Positions 50,201-60,500 of a DNA stretch of 64,000 nucleotides are shown one piece after another. This DNA comes from Lumbricus terrestris (Eukaryota > Annelida > Clitellata > Crassiclitellata > Lumbricidae). Every line of letters begins with the position of its first letter. Within the stretch, counting starts at the first letter, position 1. The position numbers and the translations under genes are program-made. The stretch spans positions 2,290,841 through 2,354,840 of the forward strand of contig OX457040.1 of the NCBI GenBank assembly GCA_949752735.1. The letters run 5' to 3'. The notes beneath the pieces were generated by a model. It had not been told where the DNA came from. It ran no database searches and saw only the letters and a program-made list of their open reading frames with translations.

Positions 50201-50473
50201 CAGGTTAGTGTTGTTCATAACACAGTCTAATGTCCAAAAATTCGGATCCCGCTCAGAAAATTGATTTCAGGCTTCCGACCGATATTAATTTCTGGTATTC
50301 AGGTTTCGGGAATTCGGGCCGCACCCGCAAGAACTACATGTTTGGGCACACAGTAGGCTATGCTATGCACTTAAAATATCGCTCACATTCACACATGAGA
50401 AAATATCACCGAATCCTCGCTTTACCTTCTTTAGCTCCATGTCAACTGGGACGCCTTTAGTATCGCTCGCCAT
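47222..50473 (-). CDS. PFDN1: Prefoldin subunit 1, four exons, complete
   Basis: Prefoldin subunit 1 is a beta-type subunit of the cytosolic hexameric prefoldin chaperone that hands unfolded actin and tubulin to the CCT chaperonin. Exons (minus): 50473-50426, 49515-49349, 48318-48234, 47314-47222, all with AG/GT borders; the joined frame is 130 codons plus stop (human protein 122 residues). The start gives MASDTKGVPVDMELKK, which lines up with the human VDLELKK start. Exon 2 carries LSDLQIEQLKRQITHTHL and ends TYEGVGRM, the family's hallmark at the beta-hairpin; exon 3 reads FILQPIPVIEKNL; exon 4 reads KTYLERSLKESEENLREL, the C-terminal helix. The two ends form the coiled-coil tentacle. The gene points away from MRM1 and is 4.1 kb downstream (in coordinates) of copy B's start. 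Two CORE-type SINEs lie in or near its introns (47524-47738 in intron 3, 49036-49258 in intron 2). Confidence 0.95.
47524..47738 (-). mobile_element. tRNA-derived SINE (CORE type), full length
   Basis: A complete copy in minus orientation, from the GCGCGGTGGTGTAGTGG head (about 47738) to the GCTATAACAAGTG tail. It is in intron 3 of PFDN1. Confidence 0.88.
47755..47830 (-). mobile_element. LINE/SINE 3' tail fragment
   Basis: TTGATATAGTGCCCTTCAAGG and AGGAGCGCTCCCAGTCCAAC with CCTGGTCGAA are the 3' end of the L2/CR1-like LINE family, directly beside the SINE at 47524-47738. Similar isolated tails are at 2610-2680, 8475-8535, 29895-29950 and 48615-48680. Confidence 0.55.
49036..49258 (-). mobile_element. 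tRNA-derived SINE (CORE type), full length
   Basis: A complete minus-strand copy with head GGGGCGCGGTGGTGTAATGG, B-box GGTTCGAATCCACC and tail ending in short ATAC repeats. It is in intron 3 of PFDN1, about 90 bp from exon 2. A further tail fragment follows at 49262-49315. Confidence 0.88.
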
Positions 50474-53270
50474 TTTTGGGATTATTTTAGCTAAAGTTTA
50501 ATACAGTCACACCCTATTAAATTTTCATTCAACGACTTGCTTTCATTCAACTTTGCAATATTAATTCATGAAAAGACAACACATCTCTTATTCTCCTCGC
50601 CAACAGTGTTACCACTGAGGTTTCTGAAATAAACCCAAATTTTCTTCCGGAAAAACCCCAGAAAACCCAGACTATTCATATAAGCTACTTTAGACCCCTT
50701 TGTTCAAATTAAGTTGGTTTTTCGCTTATTCGCATGAGGATTAAAAAAAATTCGTAAAAAGAGTCGAATAAAATGTAATTACAACTTTAAAAGTATCAAT
50801 TGTCAAAGTTATCAGAGACTCGGGATCTATACTGACAATAAGCTCAATCGATATATTCGTGTGCGCATGCGCAGCGGGTTGAGTCTACCAGCTTAAGCTT
50901 ACAAAGTTTTAAATTTGTCCGAGGTTTCCAGCCAAATTTTCTTAATACACCAACAATCCAACGTTTTAAACACCTAGTCTAGAACATTAATACTCTGCAA
51001 CAACTTGGCTATTATACCACTATTGGATTGACCTGACCTATACAGTGTATAACAGTAACTGTATATGCATGTAATTGAGGCTTTACGAGGAAAGAGACGA
51101 GTGACCTGATCTATTTTGAAATGTCAAAATGGTTTATTTCTGTGCAGAATTATTCTTCAGGTTATAAGTTATTTGTGAATTGACAACATGAGATCTTGAT
51201 TGTGGAGTTTAAAATTAAAATTAGTGGAAAAATTATGTATCACAACCATTTTACATTGAATTTCCCAGAATATTCATGTGTTGTAAGTACAAAATATCAA
51301 CTCACCAAAATAAACCCAGATCTTGCAACAACAAAAAACCAGAAACCCAGACGAAGGCCAAAAACCCAGATCTAGTGGAAAAAACCCAGCTGTGGCATCA
51401 CTGCTCGCCAAAAACAAGAATACCTGGTTATATACCGCCGCAGTTTTTGAGAGATCGTAGTGGATAATTATTTACAAATAAATTTGTATCCTATAATTAT
51501 TTCGTATATAGACTAATACAGTTGCTAATGTAGCATTAAGTCAAGCAAACATTCCATGTTTGGACAACAAGAATTCACAGTGGGCGTCTACGCTGAAAGT
51601 TGCCATCAGAGCGAAGCCTCAGCGTATTGAAATAGAAACTGGTTCTGAGTAGCCTATTGTAATTCAATTGAAATCGCAAAGAGTAGAAACGCCACACAAA
51701 AGCTGGGGTGGATAACAGAAAGATCGTCATATTACGGTCATTTTGGCGGAAATTACTAAAACAAAGCAAGCGCTTATATATTTGCGTTTTATCCAACAAA
51801 ATTAACAGACCGAAACTTATTACACGAAAAACATAAATGAAACATTGCTACTTGATGATGCAGCCTACCGTTAAATTTGTAGGTAAATATGAGCATGAGG
51901 ACCTGCATGGTTATAAAACGAACTGTAAAAATACACAATATCTTGCTTTAAAACACAGCTGAAGTTTGAAGAAAAGTTTCACGCAGAGTTGTTTTTCAAG
52001 AGCTATAAGATCAGTTAACGGTATAACGGATATTACAGCTGCTAATTGCAATGACTTTTATTTTGCTAAGACTCGGATCAATGGCGGTCAAGCAAATGTT
52101 TTGAAGCAAAATCATTCAAGAAGTTTAGTCGGCTAGAATTAAAAGTTTCTCCATTGGTACCTTCGAAAAATTCTAACAAGCATATAATTTTCAGTATTTG
52201 TTTATCTATGTATTTACATTGTACAAAGTGAAGGATACAGAAAATTTCGAACGTTTACCATGTTTTTCGGGCAATTTGTTGGTGATCGTTACCCTGTTGT
52301 TGATGTCCCGTGGTAATGGCGCGCCGCTATACTATGGCTGCCGTTCGTTTGGATTTAGCAGCAGTTATTTCGACGGAAACTATGTAGATGTAGGCTTCGT
52401 GAGGTTTAGTTTGGGGATGTTTCCATTGGACATGGTCGTATATTTAAAAAATTTGTTTTTTGATGCTGCAATTACGGTATATTGGGGGAAGGGCTGGGGT
52501 TGAACATATGAAACTACCCCAATGGGTGCTTTTACTGTTGTTGAGATCTTTCATTTTTAAATTGGTCAAATTATTGGTCACAAGACTTGCTATATACCTT
52601 TGGTAAGTAACAGTCATATTTTGGCTGACAAGTTTTCAGATGTTGGATTCCAAGAGGAGGTTGTGGAGATGTTTTTGAGACTTGCTTTTCTTGGTACAGG
52701 AATATCTCAGGACCTAAACGAATATAGCAATGCATAATTTGTAAGAGCGACATGGCTGAGAATGTGGTTGTCTTGTCGTGAGGACGGGATGCACTGAAAG
52801 CGAACTGATATTGAAGCCACTCTGATTTGCTAAACTATGTATAACTGCCGTCTGCATCCAGATGCATCATGCAGACATAAATATGCATATGAAGCTAGAT
52901 AAACTGATTAGAGATCTAAGGGTTGCATCCACTAAGCTTACACATGGGAAGCCGCAAACATGGCCGGAGTATGACTTTTGGTTTTCTGCTGACATTTGCA
53001 TGCTTTCTTTGTGGTCATGGTAGTATGGATATGGGAAAGTTGCTTCTGAATTTAATTGATAACAGTATTTATAAGCCTTCATACGTATTGGTGGGCTATT
53101 GAAATACAAGGATTCATGGATTTTGCATCTTATTTATGTGCAGCTGATGCGGTTTACGAGATTTGACTTGCGATTTTGCATCTTCTTACTACATAGTAAC
53201 TGGTTTAACTGAAGAATATCTGCCACCATTTGCTCAGTTATGTTGTTGTTGGTAGATATCTTATAATGTC
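50474..53270. other. Unique AT-rich spacer upstream of PFDN1
   Basis: This is the 5' flank of PFDN1 and the start of the divergent spacer toward MRM1. I see no gene, repeat or mobile element. A 101-codon ORF at 52198 has no recognisable domain and no splice context and is not called. Confidence 0.5.
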
Positions 53271-53274
53271 GCTG

Positions 53275-54765
53275 ACTCATTGTGTGATGAGAGCACAGCC
53301 TTCGATGCTGTCGGCCATGGTATCCTTCTTCGATGCTCTCTCTCTCTCTCGTCAAATGGTCTTTCAGGCACTTTCTTGGTTGGCTCGGTTCGTTCCTCCA
53401 GGACCGTTCCTTCTCTGTGATCTATGGGTCCACTAAGTGTCCATGTCCTTGCATTGTGCCGGGCCATGGAGACCTTGAGGCCTGGATGTCTTCCAACTGA
53501 CTGCAGCTCAATCAATTGAAGACCCAGTTTATCTTCGTTTAATTTAGGAAAAGAGACAAATCCAGGCGACACACCACTTCACCCAGCTACACATCAAAAC
53601 ATATTAAAAATCAGCAACGACAAAAATATTGTGAACATAACAATGTCTGTCATTAATTGGCGGCAAAGAAAACCTTCGGAATGAAATTTCTATCATCTTT
53701 AAATTGTAGAACAAAAGGATGCGGTCTAGGGCGTAAGTTATAGACCTGTGGTTTTTGCCTGAGGTGGGAAAAGGCGCCTCAGGACGTGATTGACATTTAG
53801 CATTACATTACGAAGCAGCCCAGCATCAGCTCCAGCAGCTAACTTCTGTATGTTCGGGAACATCGTGGGAAGGTATCCAAGTCATTGCATCCGGTTCAAC
53901 ATTCGTTCTATTTTAGGTCTGTCATCGCTCATGGTGAATCCCCAGCAGGCTGGGGCAGCATAGAGGATCCTTGCGACAGAAGTGGCTCGAGCTACTTTGT
54001 GCAGATCGTCAGAGGGCAGTCCATATGCTCGAAGCATTCTCAGTGCATAGACTGATCTAGAACATTCCCTCAGCAGTTCAGAAACATGTTCTGTAGCTCA
54101 AAGATTGTCTTGGATGGTAACGCCCAGGATTCGCATTGATATCACTCTGTCAACGTTGCTGATCCGATGAGGTGCTGACTTAATTATCTGCTTATCAGCA
54201 TTTCTCGTGTTTGGCACTTGCCAGCAGCTAGCAAAAATTGACATGAAATCTCTGGCCCTGGATTCCCTCGGTTTGCCTTTTCATCCTCTGACAACTTGGT
54301 GTAGCCCTGGACCAAGAACTCACCTTCACTCAGCACATCCATGGTCTGTTCAGCCTTATTGGGTTCTGCACACAGCGGCACGCCTCATTGGCTGCATCCC
54401 TAAGTTCAGGCATGTGTCTGGGTACGTGCGGGAGGTCCTTCATTGGCTTGCTTTCCCCTCGGCAGATGAGATACCCAATCTCTGCATTGGTATGGCTTTG
54501 CATCAAGGGTTTAACTCCCACATACCAGTGGAAAATTTGCTGTTCTACTTTGAATGTCCAATGCCAATACTCCCTTTAATCTGTTTAGGTTTCATATCCA
54601 TTGCTTGCAGACATCCATAGGGCAACACCAAGCTTCCTTAGTTGCTGGCCCTGTCACCTGGAATGTTCTTCTCTAGCCTTAAAATTGTCTTATTTGGCTG
54701 AAATTTACCGTGAGTGCTTCTGAGTAGCTAGACTCGAGGGTTGCTGTATAAGTACTCCTGATAAA
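53275..54765 (+). mobile_element. Decayed L2/CR1-like LINE
   Basis: Pieces of one frame are spread over shifts: TAFDAVGHGILL, GTFLGWLGSFLQDRSFSVIY (53340-53430), FGTCQQLAKIDMKSLAL (54205-54255), AARLIGCIPKFRHVSGYVRE (54380-54430) and VLHWLAF. These match the better-preserved copy at 37385-38470. The 3' tail with GCTTCTGAGTAG ends near 54765. A reverse-oriented RT fragment interrupts it at 53800-54110. Confidence 0.75.
53800..54110 (-). mobile_element. Reverse-transcriptase LINE fragment on the minus strand
   Basis: The minus strand encodes LRAYGLPSDDLHKVARATSV then ILYAAPACWGFTMSDDRPKI and ERMLNRM, the thumb-to-C-terminal segment typical of CR1/Jockey reverse transcriptases. It is a different family from the flanking plus-strand LINE and looks inserted into it. 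Confidence 0.65.
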
Positions 54766-54899
54766 TCAACACAAAGTGAGGTGGAATACAAAAATGGATC
54801 TGTGCAGTGTTATGTCTTTGTTCTAGACTTTGCAATTAGGTGCGGCAGCTGGACTCTGGTATTGTTTGATGCTAAGACCAGAAGCATGCACAAGATTAT

Positions 54900-55660
54900 G
54901 GTAAAGCTGCACAGGTTTGGACAGGTTTGAGAGACAAGTCAACATTCCACCAAGAATTTTGGACAACAGGAACCATTCCTGGATTATATTGCCAGATTTA
55001 CACGAATGTTGGACCACTTCAAACATGCATAAACATTGGAAGATTGTCAGTTTCATTCCGAGATATGAGTTGATGAACTTTGTCCTGACCTGCTCATATC
55101 TTTGGATGCCTGTACCCTGTATTTCAACTTATGCAAGAAGATGTCAGATATATGTGGCCAATGACCAGTCTCATCTCTCCCTCTTAGCACTTTGATGTCT
55201 CTTCTGCTTTTGACATGGTGCACCACAAGATATATTTCAGCGATTACAGTTATCCTGTTACCTGTCTGGTATTCCCCTTCTTTGGTTTAAATCTTACATT
55301 ACTAACCGCTCACAGATAGTTGTCCTTGAAGACTCAGGGCCGAATGAGTTGAGGTCAAGTTGGAATTCCCTGAGCTCAGTACTGCTTGGCATCCCAACCT
55401 CCACACTGTCTTTACTGTTGATATAGATTACCTTGAAGGTAGACCATTACAGATCTCTTCTGAGGATTGTCAAGACACTTCAGTCCAGAAGTGTGATTTT
55501 ATCAGATTTCGAGAAACTTGCAAAAGGGTCAAGGTCAAGGATGAAGTACTCAACTGTTGAATATCGATGTCAAACTTTTAAATGGTTGTCATTGATCTGT
55601 CCAAATAGATCATCAAAAGAGATGAATAACGACACCAAGAACACCATTGTAGCTCTCATA
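54900..55660 (+). mobile_element. Decayed LINE reverse-transcriptase fragment
   Basis: The plus strand holds FDVSSAFDMVHHK (the RT motif with both Asp in place of the first catalytic block), QLSCYLSGIPLLWFKSYITN and later SSLKVDHYRSLL-like sequence, broken by frame changes. Nothing else is recognised. Confidence 0.55.
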
Positions 55661-56249
55661 TAAGCTGAGATACAGGCTTTTATATACCTGTATAAGGTCG
55701 AGCTCGTCGGGTCGAAATTCGCTGACCCGTATCTCGGAATATAATTGACCCAAAAAGATTTTCTCTCAGCTTTTTGAATGTTTTATTTGGCACAACAGGT
55801 GGGCCAAATTTTAAGTTAATCTGAGTCTCTGCAATCATAATAAATGCCACAATTAGCAACTGTTCAGAATTTCAGGAACCCCCCTCACATTTGGCCGTAT
55901 AACTCTTCATACATGCGCGACATTACTGTATCCTTCACATAGTCATATTCTACATAGTCTTCCGGTTCTAACGATATATAATTTTTGCTTGTTAGAATTT
56001 TTCTAAGGTTCAACCTATTTCTAGCAGACTAGTTAGTGAATTTTTTTAAGCTTAGTTCCTTTTCTTTTAGCATAGACTTATTGCCAGGATACTCTTTTAT
56101 AAATTAGTGTAATTAGCTGCATTGTGAACATTGTAAATAGCAAATTGGTTTTTAAATTGTACATTGTATTACGAAATCGATTAATCCACTATCAGGGCCA
56201 TGTGTTGAACACACCTCTCACCACAACCCTTATCCACGAGGTCGAGAAT

Positions 56250-57269
56250 GGTAAACGGACATTTCCCCCCTGGACATTTCCCCCCCCGGACATTTCCCCC
56301 CCCGGACATTTCCCCCCCCGGACGTTTCCCCCCCTACCCTAGGACATTTCCCCCCCCGTATGCGGAAACCATTGTTTTTAACTTTTTATGGTCTTCAACA
56401 TATGAAAAAGCGCTTGAGAAATGGAAGCTGGATGAAGGTATTTTTAGATCTGAAATAGAAGCTGGATTGATGAAAAAATGCAAGCGAAACAAAGCTGGAT
56501 GAAGGTATTTTTAGATCTGAAATAGAAGCTGGATTGATGAAAAAATGCAAGCGAAATAAAGCTGGATGAAGGTATTTTTAGCTGGATTGATGAAAAAATG
56601 CAAGTTAAATAGAAGCTGGATGAAAGTATTTTTTGATCTTAAATAGACGCTTTATTGATGAAAAAACGCAAGTTAAATGGAAGCTGGATGAAGGTATTTT
56701 TTGATCTGAAATAGAAGCTGGATTGATGAAAAAATGCAAGTTAAATAGAAGCTGGATGAAAGTATTTTTTGATCTTAAATAGACGCTTTGTTGATGAAAA
56801 AACGCAAGTTAAATAGAAGCTGGATGAAGGTATTTTTTGATCTTAAATAGAAGCTGGATTGATGAAAAAATGCAAGTTAAATAGAAGCTGGATGAAAGTA
56901 TTTTTTGATCTTAAATAGACGCTTTATTGATGAAAAAACGCAAGTTAAATAGAAGCTGGATGAAGGTATTTTTTGATCTTAAATAGAAGCTGGATTGATG
57001 AAAAAATGCAAGTTAAATAGAAGCTGGATGAAAGTATTTTTTGATCTTAAATAGACGCTTTATTGATTAAAAAACGCAAGTTAAATAGAAGCTGGATGAA
57101 GGTATTTTTTGATCTTAAATAGAAGCTGGATTGACTTAAGGGGGGGGAAATGTCCGGGGGGGGAAATGTCCTAGTCGAAATCGGGGGGGGAAACGTCCAG
57201 GGGGGGAAATGTCCGGGGGGGGAAATGTCCGGGGGGGGAAATGTCCAGGGGGGGAAATGTCCGCCATCC
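56250..57269. mobile_element. Foldback element 4 (GGACATTTCCCCCCCC units) with TSD
   Basis: The left arm (56256-56357) holds about six GGACATTTCCCCCCCC units; the right arm (57138-57264) holds about six inverted units. The core (56400-57137) is roughly ten tandem units of about 68 bp around AGAAGCTGGATGAAGGTA. An 11-nt identical flank, gtcgagaatgg, occurs at 56241-56251 and 57270-57280; a 9-bp duplication with GG/CC element termini is the simplest reading. The right end is about 235 bp upstream of the MRM1 start codon. Confidence 0.82.
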
Positions 57270-57505
57270 GTCGAGAATGGACGACCGAATCATCCCTAGA
57301 GCTGACAACAGCTATCTAACTAACTTTGCTTTAATGGAGCGATCTCAAAGTTATTGTCAGTTCTGCATTTGGTTCATGTTCTTAGAACTACACAATTGCT
57401 AAAACGTTTAACTATATTCCATATATTACTTTACTTGCATTCGTTTTGTTCCTAGCTCATCAAGCTGATAAGCCATATTTTTTGCATTATTCAGCTGAAT
57501 CCAAG

Positions 57506-60500
57506 ATGTCGTCCTCCCTGAAATGTGCACGATTACTGTTCATACGACTACCAAGAAACATTAGCACACATCAGACGTTGCGCAGCTTTGCAGTGAGTTG
57601 CGCTTTATCAAATGCAGGCGATCGAAACAGAGGTTCCTGGTACAAATCAACGCAACAGGATTACTCCTCAAAACAGCGTCGACCAGAAAATTCCGCAGCA
57701 GATGAATCGGAATTTGAGTCCAGTGACTCAAAGTCATTTTCCGTAAACAGACCCCGCATTACGAGGTCCACTGTGCCAGTGCGTGATGAACGCAGTGTGG
57801 AGAAACCCAGATTTCGGAAGAATTTCGAATCATCTCGGGAGTCTTTTGATGAGGAGGGAGAGCCAGGTTTTTGGCCGTCGCAAGCACGTGAAAACCGGAC
57901 GAATTCAGGACGAGAAAGATTCTCTGCTGGTTTGTTTGTTTTATTTTTACTAATATAATTTTTCACTTCGTTTATTGAACCCAGTCCTTCACTAGCAATT
58001 TTGCCCACATGTTTTGGCGTGAAACTCCGATTCAATGTTCGTGGTGTAGTCGGGAGGGCCTCTGAGTAGAAATCTTGAAGATGCGCTGTAACAATCGTTA
58101 TGATACGTAGAGCTTTGTAATAAAATGTACAAATTAAATCTCAATTTGAATAAAATTTCTAATATATTAGCATCAAAGAAGTCATTTCATTTATACAGCA
58201 TTCCGGTGATAAATCCCTTTCCAGTCAGTGAATCGCAGCGTGGTATCTATAGATTATAAATGTGAGTGAGGCCTAAGGGAGTAACCAGTTACTCTTTATG
58301 GTGAGAGAAGATCATGAAGGACATGCCCGAGGTACTGAGGATAAAAGCAAAAAGGATTTCATCTTGTTTCTTTCCATCAGCATTTGCCAACTCAAATTCG
58401 AAGTGATCATTTAATTAAAAAAAGATTAAGTACTTATAAATAAGTGTAAGGCATTCTAGTAATGAAACTCTTTCTTGTGAGAAGTTGAGAACGTGCAATT
58501 TCAAGGTCATATGAATGTGAACTCAATGAGTATTGTGGTCCATGAACTGGTGGGAGTAAATTATGGAGAACATTCCTAGGCTTAGCCAAAATCCTGGGTA
58601 TTATTAATATTGAGTATGTTTAATATTATCATGCAAATTGTTGTGCTTTATCAAATGCAGGTGATCGGAACAAAAGCTCCTGGTACAAATCAACGCAACA
58701 GGATTACTCCTCAAAACAGCGACGACCAGAAAATTCCGCTGCGGATGAATCGGAATTTGAGTCCAGCGACTCAAGGTCATTTTCCGTAAACAGACCTCGC
58801 ATTACAAGGCCTTCTGTACCAATGCGTGATGAACGCAGGGTGGAAAAACCGAGGTTTCGGAAAAACTTTCAATCATCTCGAGAGTCTTTTGATGAAGAAG
58901 GAGAGCCAGGTTTTTGGCCGACGCAGGCGCGTGAAAAGCAGACGGATTCAGGGCGAAATGGATTTTTTACTGGTTTGCAATTTCCCTCATTATTGCTATT
59001 ATCTATCTACAGCTGGTGCTGATTAAAAATAATTTATCCGATTAATCTCTAAAATTTAATTGCAGTTAATTTGACTGTCTTTATGTGATGTGTGAGAAGT
59101 TGTCAGAAATGTGATTGGTGTACAAAAATATCAGCCAAACTCTTTATTGCGGTGGAAACAAATAATCTTTTGTCATTGTCAATTACTCCAGCAGCATTTC
59201 CTCCTCAAATGCCAAATAATCGCTTAATTTTCCAGTAAAAGCTTTCACATAAGCAATGTTTGCCATGTTACTTACTCAGGAAAGGGCCGCTCACTGGCGG
59301 AGACCTAGGGGGGGACAGCGGGGGACAGTCCCCCTCAATGGAGGCGTTGGGGGGGACGGCCCATGCATTTGTCCCCCCCAATGTTTAAGCGTTAGGGCAT
59401 TTACACAAACGTCAGTAGAGTTCTAGAGAAAGAAAACTTTAGCAGATGAAGTTCATATTTCTAATGATATGAATTCCCGGGCAATCCGGGCTCTAACCAA
59501 TAGTTATTTAGTCCCACGTTTAATAGTTTGCGAACATTATACTGTGTGGATAAGATACCTCTTTTAACATATTACTGGTTATTATAAAAACCTTGCCAAC
59601 CCCAACGTCGCAACTGATATAAAATTTATAAACTCCATCAGGAAAAGAGAAGTTCAAATTACCAGACTTAGGATGTGGCATGTCCTTAATAACACTTGAT
59701 GATATAGGTGAAAGCACAAACAGACCTGTGTTCTAAATGCCAATTGCCTGAAACAACTGAGCATACGCTGCTTGCGTGTATAACGAATGATATATCAATC
59801 TTACTACTTAAAAAATGCGAGGAGAAAAAAGTGGAATGCACAGTTAAAAATCTTTAAAGACGTCAAACGCCTTTGTAGCAATAAGATGTCGTTAAACTTC
59901 TGATTAATAATAATAAATAACGCCACAACGTCATAATCGGGCTTCTGCTACATTCCCCTCAGGTTTCCTTCCGGCTCGAATCAACCCCCAGTTGGACATT
60001 TGGAATAATATGGAAAGGAAGTAAGTTGGTATGTAAGTATTTTGTTTATTACTCCTCTTAAAAACGAACAATGGGACATAGAACATCGTTATTATACATC
60101 GGATTAGCAATAGGTAATAAAAACGTACGATTTAAAATCCCAAGTTAAATATAATATAATTACTAAACTATAATCATTAAACAAGATAACTATTATTTTT
60201 TAAACAGAGAATTCCAATTGGAGATGTCTCTTACACACCTCTTTTAACTTTACTAAACGTTTATCATCACACAAGTTAACTTTTTTTAAAGAGAGAATTC
60301 CAATTGGAGATGTTTCTTACACACCTCTTTTAACTTACTATATTTTTATCATCAAACAAGTTAACTATTTTTTTAAAGAGAGAATTCCAATTGGAGATGC
60401 TTCTTACACACCTCTTTTAACTTTTCTAAACTATTATCATCAAACAAATTAATTATTATTTTTTAACAGAGAATTCCAATTGGAGATGTCTCTTGCACAC

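Noticed and set aside
52198..52503. 101-codon ORF with hydrophobic stretches
   Set aside because: No recognisable family, no initiation or splice context; probably chance.
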